Assembly (NCBI RefSeq): GCF_003344625.1
Contig: NZ_QPKJ02000003.1
Location: forward strand, 868,001-932,000
Reading direction: 5' to 3'
Length of the DNA stretch: 64,000 bases
Origin: Solirubrobacter deserti
Lineage (GTDB): Bacteria > Actinomycetota > Thermoleophilia > Solirubrobacterales > Solirubrobacteraceae
In this document: positions 7,891 to 16,052 of the stretch, piece by piece
How positions within the stretch are numbered: the first letter of the stretch is position 1
Layout of the letters: each line of letters opens with the position of its first letter
Program-made: the position numbers and the translations under genes
The notes under the pieces: generated by a model
What the model was told of the DNA's origin: nothing
What the model saw: the letters and a program-made list of their open reading frames with translations, nothing else
Databases searched by the model: none

Positions 7891-7976
7891 CCGGGAGCGC
7901 GCGACCCCCGTCCCGCGGAACCGGCTTCGCCGGAAAAGGGGGATGTTCCGCGGAGACGGGGGTCGCGCGCTCCCGG
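7891..7976. repeat. Long imperfect palindrome with nested hairpin
   Basis: The left arm 7891-7921 and right arm 7945-7976 are reverse complements over 31 of 32 bases, the only defect being one bulged T. Arms begin CCGGGAGCGCGCGACCCCCG. The 23-nt loop holds a second small hairpin, CCGGC TTC GCCGG (7921-7933). It lies in the 184-nt gap inside the liv-type operon and could act as an attenuator, transcript stabiliser or mobile palindrome. Confidence 0.75.
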
Positions 7977-8032
7977 CACGGGCGGCTCGGCGCCGCGCCC
8001 GTGGGCCCCGCTGCGGTGGGACCGGCGTGGGC

Positions 8033-8926
8033 TCATCTACGGGCCGCCAGGAGCACGAGGAGCGTGAGCGCGACGACGTCGCCCCAGCCGCCGCCGAGCT
8101 CGGTCACGGCGAACGCCTCGAGCACGCCGAGGGCAAGCCCGCCGGCGAGGGCCAGGCGCAGCGAGGCGAGTCCGCCGATCAGGGCCGCGGCGACGCCCTT
8201 GAGGCCGAGCAGCGCACCGTCGGCGGGACCGAGCGCGGCGTCCGGGGCGATCAGGACGCCGGCCAGGCCCGCGAGCGCGCCGGCGAAGGCGAACGCGAGC
8301 AGGATCACGCGCTCGGTCGGGACGCCCAGCAGCGCGGCGGCGCCCGGGTCCTCGCTGACCGCCCGCACGACGGCGCCCGCGCCCGTCACGGCCAGCGCGC
8401 GCTCGACCGCGATCCCGGCGGCGAGCCCGATGGCGAGCACGATCAGCGCGCGGCCCTCGACGAACACGCCGCCGCCGAGGCCGAGCGTGCCGGCCGTGCC
8501 GAGCGGGTCCGGGATGGCGTACGCCTGCTGGGTGAACGGCAGGCCGGCGAGTTCGCGGATCAGCAGCGCGGCCGCCAGCGAGCCCGCGGCCCAGCCGATC
8601 ACGTCGCCGGCGCGGCCGATCCGGGCCCGGGCGCGGAACGGCCGGATCGCGGCGACGTACACGGCGACGGAGAGCAGCGCGCCGGCGGCCAGTGCGAGCG
8701 CGACGAACGCGACGGCCGAGCCGAGGCCCAGGCCGATCGCCGCGGGCGTGCTCCCGACGACGGCGAGCACCGCGACGAACACCGCTCCGACCACGATGTC
8801 GCCGTGCGCGAACGCGATCACGGCCGTGAGGCGGTGCACGAGCGTGAAACCGAGCGCGATCAGGCCGTAGGCGGCGCCCGTCGCCAGGCCGGCGATCAGC
8901 GTCTGGAGCGCGACGGCGCCGCTCAC
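8033..8926 (-). CDS. LivH-type branched-chain amino-acid ABC permease
   Basis: 297 residues, highly hydrophobic, with the LivH N terminus (LQTLIAGLATGAAYGLIALG) and the conserved ...AFAHGDIVVGA segment. It is the first gene of the minus-strand transporter group with the fused LivM-LivG and the LivF-like subunit. A large hairpin separates it from the fusion gene, which may give differential expression. A 65-nt GC-rich stretch separates it from the upstream lipoprotein. Confidence 0.84.
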   Translation of the reverse strand: MSGAVALQTLIAGLATGAAYGLIALGFTLVHRLTAVIAFAHGDIVVGAVFVAVLAVVGSTPAAIGLGLGSAVAFVALALAAGALLSVAVYVAAIRPFRARARIGRAGDVIGWAAGSLAAALLIRELAGLPFTQQAYAIPDPLGTAGTLGLGGGVFVEGRALIVLAIGLAAGIAVERALAVTGAGAVVRAVSEDPGAAALLGVPTERVILLAFAFAGALAGLAGVLIAPDAALGPADGALLGLKGVAAALIGGLASLRLALAGGLALGVLEAFAVTELGGGWGDVVALTLLVLLAARR

Positions 8927-9013
8927 GTCGTGCCCCTCCGGGCGCGCCGGTGCGCGCCCTTCGGGCGAGTGCTCGCTGCGACGCGAGCCGCCAGGCGAGT
9001 GTCACCGCTCACG

Positions 9014-9391
9014 TCAGGAGACCGTGTAGCGCAGCCGCAGCTTGCCGTCGCACAGCTCGGTGACCTGCACGCTGACCATCTGCTTGCCCTGGACGTGGCC
9101 CTCGGCCTCGATCGGCGGCTCGGCGTCCTTGGTGAGCAGCTTGTAGCCCGCGTCGAGCAGGGCCTGGGTGGCGGTGTCGCGCATCGTCTCCAGGTCGTCC
9201 ACGGCGCCGTCGACGACCGCGTAGAAGCGCTCCGTCTTGCCGAACGGCCCTTCGCTCACGTACACGTGCGCGCCCGGCGGGAACGCGAGCTCGGCGGGCG
9301 GCCGGCGTTCGGGCTGCCCGTCGATGGCGGGCGGGCACGCGCGCGCGGCGCCACCATCACCGCCGCACCCGGCGACAGCGAGGACGGCCAC
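9014..9391 (-). CDS. Small lipoprotein of unknown function
   Basis: The peptide contains a lipobox (LAVAGC) followed by GGDGG and a soluble alpha/beta domain of about 110 residues ending LCDGKLRLRYTVS. No family is recognised. The first canonical start, GTG at 9391, leaves only 8 residues before the Cys, too short for a lipoprotein signal. The same frame reads upstream as LARPASLTAAVAVLAVAGC, and an ATC at 9424-9422, with CATCAT 6 nt before it, would provide a normal signal peptide. The true start is probably that ATC or another non-standard codon. It sits upstream of the liv-type genes but is far too small to be their binding protein. Confidence 0.6.
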   Translation of the reverse strand: MAVLAVAGCGGDGGAARACPPAIDGQPERRPPAELAFPPGAHVYVSEGPFGKTERFYAVVDGAVDDLETMRDTATQALLDAGYKLLTKDAEPPIEAEGHVQGKQMVSVQVTELCDGKLRLRYTVS

Positions 9392-9510
9392 GGCGGCCGT
9401 GAGCGATGCCGGACGGGCGAGGATGAGCGCATGATGACCGACCCACAGTCGGTTCGCTTCCGACAGGTGGTCGGTAGTCCCGAACGGGCTAGGGCGGTTG
9501 AATCCTCACC

Positions 9511-9640
9511 AGGAGAAAGGGTGCTGCACACACACTCCGGGTCCCGGCTTCTCCTCCCAGGGACTCGGATTTCGGTGGCGGAACCTCCCCGGTCAGGCCT
9601 GGACAACCTGACCGGGGACTCCGCATCTCAACGCCGGAGT
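9511..9640. other. Structured intergenic region, possible small RNA or leader
   Basis: The 319-nt gap between two minus-strand genes holds several stems: AGGAGAA/TTCTCCT (9511-9517 with 9549-9555); a perfect 12-bp stem with arms at 9586-9597 and 9607-9618; and ACTCCG/CGGAGT (9618-9623 with 9635-9640, sharing one base with the previous stem). A terminator-like stem follows. No open frame with coding character is seen. It could be a plus-strand small RNA or a minus-strand leader of the lipoprotein gene. It does not match SRP RNA, tmRNA, RNase P or a tRNA by eye. Confidence 0.4.
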
Positions 9641-9660
9641 GGACAGCGATAGGCAAGGAC

Positions 9661-9685
9661 AACGGGGCCCCGACCGGGCCCCGTT
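9661..9685. terminator. Strong GC hairpin, candidate terminator
   Basis: AACGGGGCCC and GGGCCCCGTT form a perfect 10-bp stem around a CGACC loop. The U tract is poor on both strands. It lies just after the stop of the minus-strand ligase gene and at the 3' side of the structured region, so it can serve either. Confidence 0.55.
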
Positions 9686-9710
9686 CTCCGTTAACGGGTC
9701 AGACGCGCAT

Positions 9711-10865
9711 CTAGGCGGCGAGCGCGAGGCGCGGGCGCGGCGGCGAGAACTCGGCCTGCAGCGTGTGCAACAGGCCGCGCAGGCCGGCGCTCTCGCCGGC
9801 GATCGCGCGCTGGCGGGGCGCGCCCGGGTCGCCCGCGAGGTGGGCCAGCAGCTGCAGCTCGCGCTCGCAGCCGAGCTCGCGGGCGTGTGGCCAGCACGCG
9901 TCCACGAGCGTCGCCAGGCGCCCGGAGGCGGGCACGCAGCGGTTGCGGTGCGGGTCCAGCAGCTGGGCCTCGATGCCGTCGCGGGCGGCGAGGAAGCGGT
10001 TCTCGTCGAGCACCTCGGGCGCGTGCGCGAGCTCGGGCTCGGCGCACGTGCCCAGCGCCTCGCAGCGCACCAGGCACTGCACGAGCGCGACGAGCGCGGC
10101 CGTGTCGCGGATGCGCGTCTGCGCGTCCATGATCCGCACCTCGAGCGTGCCGAGCCGGGGCTGGAGGCGCACGTCCCACCAGATGAAGGTCGGCTCGGGG
10201 ATCGCGCCGCAGCGGATCAGGACGTCGATCGACTCCACGTAGTCGCGGTAGTCGGCGAACTCGCGCGGGATGCCGGTGCGCGGGAAGGCCTGGAACACCG
10301 GCGTGCGGGCCGACGCGAGCCCGCTGTCGAGCCCGCGGGTGAACGGCGAGTTGGCCGACAGCGCCAGCAGTACGGGGATGTGCGCGCGCATGCCGTTCAG
10401 GGCGCGCGTGGCGAGCTCGGCGTCGGGCACGGCGACGTGCACGTGCAGCGCGAACGTCGGCTCCCGCCGCGCGAGCTCGCGCAGCGAGCGGTGCAGGAAC
10501 TGGTAGCGCGCGCCCGGCGAGACCTCGACGTCCTCGGCCTTGACCAGCGGGTGCATGCCGGCGACCGCGGCGCGCAGGCCGAGCGGCCGCACGGTCGCGG
10601 CCAGCGCGGCGCGCATCGAGCGCAGCTCGGCGGCCGCGTCGCTCACCGTGGCGTGCGGCTTGGTCGCGAGCTCGAGCGCGAGCCCGTGCGTCTCACCGCG
10701 GGCGTGCTCGGCGAGCTCGTCCGGCATCACGGCCAGCACGTCCTCAGAGCGCCACGCGGGCGAGCCGTCCGGCTCGAGCAGCATCACCTCTTCCTCGACG
10801 CCCACCGTCCAGGGATCGAAGTCGGGGTTGGTCCGCCATGTCGCCCATTCGGGTGCCGTCGCCAT
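9711..10865 (-). CDS. Carboxylate-amine ligase, YbdK/glutamate-cysteine ligase family 2
   Basis: 384 residues. It starts near DFDPWTVGVEEEVMLL, the ATP-grasp-like GCS2 signature (GxExE), and contains HVHVAVPD, FTRGLDSGLASAR and PRLGTLEVRIMDAQT, all typical of YbdK-type weak glutamate-cysteine ligases. Members join an amino acid to a carboxylate with ATP; the physiological substrate of many is unknown. ATG 10865 gives the normal N terminus; longer versions reading upstream to 11003 contain no conserved sequence and overlap the divergent gene. It is monocistronic, with a hairpin directly downstream. Confidence 0.83.
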   Translation of the reverse strand: MATAPEWATWRTNPDFDPWTVGVEEEVMLLEPDGSPAWRSEDVLAVMPDELAEHARGETHGLALELATKPHATVSDAAAELRSMRAALAATVRPLGLRAAVAGMHPLVKAEDVEVSPGARYQFLHRSLRELARREPTFALHVHVAVPDAELATRALNGMRAHIPVLLALSANSPFTRGLDSGLASARTPVFQAFPRTGIPREFADYRDYVESIDVLIRCGAIPEPTFIWWDVRLQPRLGTLEVRIMDAQTRIRDTAALVALVQCLVRCEALGTCAEPELAHAPEVLDENRFLAARDGIEAQLLDPHRNRCVPASGRLATLVDACWPHARELGCERELQLLAHLAGDPGAPRQRAIAGESAGLRGLLHTLQAEFSPPRPRLALAA

Positions 10866-10971
10866 ACGCACCAGCGTGCCCACGCCGGGCCTTCGCGTGT
10901 TCCACCCCGCGGTCCAGACTTGGAGGGCGAACGTTGTACGAGCGGTCGTGGTTGAGCCGCCGCCGCGCCCG

Positions 10972-10977
10972 TACATT
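10972..10977 (+). promoter_or_regulatory. -10-like box (TACATT)
   Basis: TACATT is followed by 7 nt and the ATG at 10985, consistent with a leaderless transcript. Confidence 0.45.
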
Positions 10978-10984
10978 CGGTGCC

Positions 10985-11725
10985 ATGAGGCGCGGACGTC
11001 CACCGCAGATCGTGGCCTATGGGGGAGGCGGCTTCTCCATGGAGCCCAACAACCCCCTGCTCGACGAGTACGTCCTCGGACTGTGCCGTCGCAAGAAGCC
11101 GAAGGTCTGCTTCTTTCCCTCGGCGTCCGGGGACGCCGACCACTACGTCGTGCGCTTCTACAGGCACTTCTCGAGCGAGATCTGCGATCCGTCGCACATC
11201 TCCCTGTTCCGGCGTGACTGCGGCCCGGGAGCCGTGCGCGAGCACCTGCTCAAGCAGGACCTGATCTACGTCGGCGGCGGGTCGATCCTGTCGCTGCTCG
11301 GCGTCTGGCGCGCCCACGGCATCGACGAGGATCTGCGCGCCGCCTGGCAGGCGGGTGTCATCCTTGTCGGCGTGTCCGCCGGATCGCTCTGTTGGTTTGA
11401 CTCAGGCCTGACGGCCTACCACCATGACGCGAAGCCGTACCAGGGCCTCGGCTTCCTCTCGCACTCGAACGCGGTGCACTACGAGGAGGAGTCCGACCGG
11501 CGCCCGGCCTACCACCAGGCGCTGCGGGAAGGCATGCCCGGCGGATACGCGGCCTCGGACGGGGCCGCCCTGCACTTCATCGGCGACGACCTGCACCGCG
11601 TGGTCCTCTCGCGCCCGAACGCTCGCGCGTACCGGGTCGAGGTCGCGGGCGAGGACGTCGTCGAGCATCCGCTGGAGGCCACCTATCTCGGCGAGCGCCC
11701 CAAGCTCGAGCTCGCAGCCGCCTGA
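10985..11725 (+). CDS. Peptidase S51 (dipeptidase E/cyanophycinase-like), copy 1
   Basis: 246 residues. Motifs are IVAYGGGGFSMEP (N-terminal Gly loop), LIYVGGGSILSLLG, and the nucleophile elbow GVSAGSLCWF with the catalytic Ser. The S51 family cleaves Asp-X dipeptides or cyanophycin from within the cytoplasm; no signal peptide is present. This actinobacterial subgroup has the length of PepE rather than of true cyanophycinase, so a dipeptidase role is more likely. A paralogue follows 22 nt downstream, indicating tandem duplication. Confidence 0.82.
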   Translation: MRRGRPPQIVAYGGGGFSMEPNNPLLDEYVLGLCRRKKPKVCFFPSASGDADHYVVRFYRHFSSEICDPSHISLFRRDCGPGAVREHLLKQDLIYVGGGSILSLLGVWRAHGIDEDLRAAWQAGVILVGVSAGSLCWFDSGLTAYHHDAKPYQGLGFLSHSNAVHYEEESDRRPAYHQALREGMPGGYAASDGAALHFIGDDLHRVVLSRPNARAYRVEVAGEDVVEHPLEATYLGERPKLELAAA

Positions 11726-11747
11726 GCGGCGTCCCACGATCCTCGCG

Positions 11748-12482
11748 ATGGGCGGGGGCGGCTTCACGATGGAGCCGGAGAACCCCGCCCTCGACGACTA
11801 CGTGCTCGGGCTGGCGAGCGCGAAGGTGCCGAAGATCTGCCTGCTCCCCACCGCCTCCGGCGACGGCGAGGCGCAGATCCGGCAGTTTCACGCCACCTTC
11901 GGCGCGCGGGCCTGCGAGCCGATGCACATCTCCTTGTTCCGCCTGGGCTCGCGCCCGATCCCACTGCGCGAGACGCTGATGGAGCAGGACATCGTCTACG
12001 TCGGCGGCGGCTCGATGCTCGGGCTGCTCGCGGTCTGGCGCGCGCTCGGGCTGGACAAGATCCTGCGCGAGTGCTGGGAGTCGGGCGTGATCCTGGCCGG
12101 GCTGAGCGCGGGCGCGATGTGCTGGTTCGAGTGGGGCGTGACCTCGTCGCTGGGCTCGCCCGCCCCGTCGCCCGGGCTCGGCTTCCTGCCCGGGTCGCTG
12201 TCGGTGCACATGGACGGCGAACCCGCACGGTTGCCGGTGTTCCGGGCGGCGATCGCCGACGGCACGATCCCGCCCGGCTACGCGGCCGACGACGGCGTCG
12301 CCCTGCTGTTCCGCGGCGCCGAGCTCGACGAGGTCGTGAGCTCGCGCCCGCACCGCAAGGCGCTGCGCATCGACGGCGCCGACGAGCTCTTCACGCCCCG
12401 CGAGCTGGCCCGCCCCGACCGGTTCGGCGACGGCGCGGACATCGCCGAGTTCCGCGCCGTGCGTGCGTTGCGCGGGCGTTAG
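11748..12482 (+). CDS. Peptidase S51 (dipeptidase E-like), copy 2
   Basis: About 244 residues, with close similarity along the whole length to the preceding gene: AMGGGGFTMEP, YVGGGSMLGLLAVWRA, and nucleophile motif GLSAGAMCWFEWG. The ATG at 11748 lies inside the first conserved strand (ILAMGGGG). In copy 1 the matching strand is preceded by about 10 residues. No canonical start exists in the short gap, but ATC at 11739 would restore the strand. Either the protein is slightly truncated or it uses a non-standard start. Its end overlaps the convergent large gene by 4 nt. Confidence 0.8.
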   Translation: MGGGGFTMEPENPALDDYVLGLASAKVPKICLLPTASGDGEAQIRQFHATFGARACEPMHISLFRLGSRPIPLRETLMEQDIVYVGGGSMLGLLAVWRALGLDKILRECWESGVILAGLSAGAMCWFEWGVTSSLGSPAPSPGLGFLPGSLSVHMDGEPARLPVFRAAIADGTIPPGYAADDGVALLFRGAELDEVVSSRPHRKALRIDGADELFTPRELARPDRFGDGADIAEFRAVRALRGR

Positions 12483-15400
12483 CGCACCGCCACCTCGACG
12501 TATACGTCCTTGCGCGCTTTGCCGACGCGCACGGTCTTGGTGCCCTTGACGACCTTGACGGTGCGGCGGGCGACGACCCGCTTGGTCTTCTTGTCGCGGA
12601 TGCGCACGATCACGGTGCGGCGGGCGTCCGAACGTAGCCGCACGCGGCCGTCCCGCAGGAGGGTCGCGGCGACCGGCGCGGGCGCGGTGGCGCGCGGCGA
12701 CGGGTCCGCGGCGGCGCGAGGGGACGGCGCCGTGCCCGCGGGCGGGGGCGACGCGTCGCCGGCGCCGGGCGAGGGGGTCGGGTCCGGCGAGGGCGTCGGG
12801 TCCGGGTCCGGGGAGGCCGTCGGGCCGGGCTCCGGCGTCGTGCTCGCGTCCGGGCCGGGTGTCGTGGTCGGGTCCGGATCGGGCGTCGTGGTCGGGTCCG
12901 GATCGGGCGTCGTGGTCGGGACCGGCGTCGCGGTCCCGGTCGACCACGAGTTCGCCGGCGGCGTCGGGACGGGCGTCACCGACGGGTCCGGGTTGGGCGT
13001 CGGGGTCGGCGTCGGCGCGGGGCCGGGACCGATCACCGGGCCGGCGTCCGAGATGCTCTCCGCCGACGCGCCGGCGGGGGTGTAGACCGTCAGCGTCTGG
13101 CGCATCCGGTGGCCCTGGTCGGCCGGGGTGAGCCGGTACGCCTGCATCTCGTTCGCGAGCCGCGTGCAGTTCTCGCCCGCCGTGTCGCAGCGCAGCCAGC
13201 CGATCCGCCCGGTGGCGCGCTCGGTGCTGACGTGACGGTCGCCGTGCATGAACTCGCCGACCTGGTCGCCGATCGGGGTCGCCGGCGTCTTGCCGTAGTT
13301 CTGGCCGCTGGGCGGGCCCTCGAGGATCGGGCCGACCTGCTCGTGGGTGGAGGAGCCGCGCTCGCCGGCGGCGTTGATCGCATAGACGGTGGCGACGAGC
13401 TCGTGGCTGACGTCCGCGCTGGTCGCGGTGTAGGCGCGGCCGGTCGCGCCCGGGATCAGCCTGCAGCCCGTCTCATAGTGGCAGCGCCGCCACTCGTAGC
13501 GCGTGGAGGTCGGCGCGGGCTCCCACAGCCCGTCCTGCACCGTGATCGTGTGGCCCACGCGCGGCACGCCGTACAGGTACGGGTAGGCGGGGTGGATCGC
13601 GAACGGCTTCGGGCCGAGGGCGACGGGACCGGGTGAGCTGTAGAGCCGCTCGGACGCGCCCGCGTCGTTCTGGGCGACGAGGGCGACGCGCATGCGATAC
13701 CCCGCGTCGGCGTCGGTCAGCGAGTAGGTCCAGCCCACGTGCCCGATGTCCGTGCACGTGGAACCCGAGCAGCGGTGCCAGTGCGCGTCGATCGTCACCG
13801 GCGAGCCCGCGAAGTCACCGCCGTAGACGCGCTGCACGGAGCCGGTGGCGGCCTCGCCGACGATGACCGGCGCCTCGCCGCGCGGGGTCGGGGGGCTCGG
13901 ATCCCCACCGGGGGCGAACCGCGCCAGCCCGCTCACGCCGCGCAGCGACGTGAAGCGGAAGTTCCCGCCGATCAGCAGGCCGCCGTCCGGCAGCGTCTCG
14001 ACCGTCGTCAGCGTGTTCCCCATCCCCCAGTCCGTGGCCGGCTCGGGCCGGAAGCGGGTCGCGCGGCCGGTCGACAGGTCGATCGACCCGAGGCTCCAGC
14101 GCGGCTCCCCGGCCAGCTCGCTGAAGGCGCCCGCGAGGAACAGCTCGGAGCCCGCGGCCTCGATCTCGTGCACGGCCCCGTCGACGACGGGGTACGGCAC
14201 GTTGAGCCCGTTGGCGTCGATGTGGCGCAGCGGCGAGTCCCGGTCCCAGTACGGGAACCCGCCGACCCAGACGCCGCCGAGACCGTCCGGCTCGAGCGCG
14301 TACACGGTCATCTCCGGCTGCGCGGAGACGGGCAGCGCAGCCCGGGTGGCGGTGTCGTACGCGCGCAGCTCGCACGCGGCCACGTACAGCTTGGACCCGA
14401 CGACCTCCAGCGCGTTGATCGGGCAGTTCTCGGCGAACGAAGGCGCCCAGTCGAGGACCTGCCCCGTCGTCACGTCGATCGCGCCGAGCTTGGTGACCGT
14501 GCGCTCGCCGAGCCGGGCGAAGTGGCCGGCGACGAACAGCGTGGACCCGCTGAGTGCCAGCGCGGTGACCGGTCCGCCCCGTGCGGACGGGAACCCGGGA
14601 CGCCACGCGCCCGTGACGGCGTCGACCGCCGCCAGGTAGGTCTGCGGTTGCCCGCCGACGGTCGCGAACGCACCCCCGATGTACACGGTGTCGCCGGCCT
14701 TCTCGACCGCCCGCGCCCACGTGCCGTAGTGCGCCGGGAACCACGCTCCCGGAACGTCCTCCCGGACGGTGCCGGCAAGCTTCGCGTCGAAGGGGAGCAC
14801 GGCGCCCGTGCGCAGGTCCAGCGCCGCGGCGCCCACGCGTGCGGTGGTGTCCCGCAGCCCGCCACCGGACGTGGCGAGCGCCCCGCCACCGGCGGCCAGC
14901 ACGGTCCCGCCCGCAACGCTGCTGGTGTAGGGCGCCCGCGCGCCGGTGCGCAGGTCGAAGGCGACGATCGAGCCGCCCGTGGCCACGTACAGCGTGTCGC
15001 CCTCGGAGGTGATCCCGTGCGCGTCGGCCGCGACGTCGCCGAACCACGGCAGCCGCTGGCCCGTCGCGAGATCGAACGCGCGCAGCTTGACGTCGTCGTC
15101 CTCAGAGGACTCGCCGAGCATGACCACGGCCTGCGGCCCGAGCTCGATCTGCGACACCTCGCCGGCGCGGAACTGCCGCGGCGAGAGCGTCGCCGAGTCG
15201 TCCGTGCTCAGCATCACCGGGCCGGAGCGCTCCTGGTTGCGCACCCAGCCGAACGAGCCGCCGAGGTAGACCTGCGTACCGCGGGCCGCGATGGCCTGGA
15301 TGTGCACGGATTCCTCCAGCTCCGCGTCCCAGTCGAGCACGCGCCCGGTCGCGAGATCGAGCGCGGCGGCGCCGCGGCGCGGCGAGTCGAAGGCGCCGGC

Positions 15401-16024
15401 GACGAACATCCGGTCACCGGAGATCGACAGGCTCTCGACCTGCCCGATCCCGCCGGGCGGGCCCCAGTCGAGCACCTCGCCCGTGCGCGCGTCCAGCTTG
15501 GCGAGCCCGCTCTTGGCCTTCCCGCCGATCACGCTGAACGTCCCGCCGACGTACAGCACGTCGCCGCGCTTCTCGATCTCCATCACGAGCCCGGACGCCT
15601 GCGCGCGGAAGACCGGGTCGATCGTCCCGTCCGCGCGCAGGTGGACGAAGTTCACCCGGCGCTGTCCGAGCACGCGGTCGAACTCGCCGCCGACGTAGAA
15701 CCCGCCCTCGCCGTCGGGCTCGAGCGCGCGGACGCTGAGTCCCGGGATGTCGTCCTCGAAGTCCAGGCCCCCGCCGGCACCGTCGCTGGTGATGTCCGGG
15801 AAGTCGCGGCGCACGGCGCCGCTGGCGTCCAGGAACGTGAGCGAGCCGCTCGGCCGGCCGAGCTCGTGCATGGAGCCGGCGAGGTAGGCCGTGTCGCCGT
15901 CGATCAGGGCGTCGGCGACCCCGTGGGCGGAGGGGAACGGGACGGGGGCGGAGCCCGGCGAGGCGGCCGCGGGAGCGGCGCACAGGAAGGCGGCGAAGCA
16001 GAGGAGGGGGGCGATCCGGGGCAT
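12479..16024 (-). CDS. Very large secreted beta-propeller/Ig-like protein with Pro-Thr linker
   Basis: 1181 residues. The signal peptide is MPRIAPLLCFAAFLCAAPA. About 750 residues then carry irregular propeller-like repeats (patterns such as GDTVYIGGAFATVGG, GSTLFVAGHFARLGE and DARTGEVLDW). Two or three Ig-like domains follow with GxTYSLTDADAGYRMRV-type strands and paired Cys (RCSGSTC). After these comes a roughly 100-residue Pro/Thr/Asp linker and a short Arg/Lys-rich beta module at the C terminus. No catalytic motif is seen, so an extracellular binding or surface role is likely. The large antisense frame here is an artefact of GC-rich codons. GGCATAGAGC occurs 13-22 nt upstream of the ATG. 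Confidence 0.78.
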   Translation of the reverse strand: MPRIAPLLCFAAFLCAAPAAASPGSAPVPFPSAHGVADALIDGDTAYLAGSMHELGRPSGSLTFLDASGAVRRDFPDITSDGAGGGLDFEDDIPGLSVRALEPDGEGGFYVGGEFDRVLGQRRVNFVHLRADGTIDPVFRAQASGLVMEIEKRGDVLYVGGTFSVIGGKAKSGLAKLDARTGEVLDWGPPGGIGQVESLSISGDRMFVAGAFDSPRRGAAALDLATGRVLDWDAELEESVHIQAIAARGTQVYLGGSFGWVRNQERSGPVMLSTDDSATLSPRQFRAGEVSQIELGPQAVVMLGESSEDDDVKLRAFDLATGQRLPWFGDVAADAHGITSEGDTLYVATGGSIVAFDLRTGARAPYTSSVAGGTVLAAGGGALATSGGGLRDTTARVGAAALDLRTGAVLPFDAKLAGTVREDVPGAWFPAHYGTWARAVEKAGDTVYIGGAFATVGGQPQTYLAAVDAVTGAWRPGFPSARGGPVTALALSGSTLFVAGHFARLGERTVTKLGAIDVTTGQVLDWAPSFAENCPINALEVVGSKLYVAACELRAYDTATRAALPVSAQPEMTVYALEPDGLGGVWVGGFPYWDRDSPLRHIDANGLNVPYPVVDGAVHEIEAAGSELFLAGAFSELAGEPRWSLGSIDLSTGRATRFRPEPATDWGMGNTLTTVETLPDGGLLIGGNFRFTSLRGVSGLARFAPGGDPSPPTPRGEAPVIVGEAATGSVQRVYGGDFAGSPVTIDAHWHRCSGSTCTDIGHVGWTYSLTDADAGYRMRVALVAQNDAGASERLYSSPGPVALGPKPFAIHPAYPYLYGVPRVGHTITVQDGLWEPAPTSTRYEWRRCHYETGCRLIPGATGRAYTATSADVSHELVATVYAINAAGERGSSTHEQVGPILEGPPSGQNYGKTPATPIGDQVGEFMHGDRHVSTERATGRIGWLRCDTAGENCTRLANEMQAYRLTPADQGHRMRQTLTVYTPAGASAESISDAGPVIGPGPAPTPTPTPNPDPSVTPVPTPPANSWSTGTATPVPTTTPDPDPTTTPDPDPTTTPGPDASTTPEPGPTASPDPDPTPSPDPTPSPGAGDASPPPAGTAPSPRAAADPSPRATAPAPVAATLLRDGRVRLRSDARRTVIVRIRDKKTKRVVARRTVKVVKGTKTVRVGKARKDVYVEVAVR
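12861..12926. repeat. 24-bp tandem repeat in the Pro-Thr linker
   Basis: A 24-nt unit beginning GTCGTGGTCGGGTCCG occurs at 12861-12884 and 12885-12908, with a diverged partial third unit to 12926. It encodes the TTTPDPDP repeats of the linker on the minus strand and is prone to slippage. Confidence 0.8.
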
Positions 16025-16052
16025 GGGCGCGTTGGCTCTATGCCCCGATCGC

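Noticed and set aside
8033..9005. Alternative minus-strand frame of 322 codons over the LivH gene
   Set aside because: Arg-rich with no hydrophobic segments; the overlapping frame is a clear LivH permease.
9495..9512. tRNA T-loop-like GGTTGAATCC
   Set aside because: No acceptor, D or anticodon stem fits around it; not a tRNA.
9511..9685. Match to SRP RNA, tmRNA, RNase P RNA or c-di-AMP riboswitch
   Set aside because: Stems exist, but the diagnostic conserved loops (for example the SRP GGAA tetraloop region) are not present.
12861..12926. CRISPR-like direct repeats
   Set aside because: Units are contiguous without spacers and encode a Pro-Thr linker.
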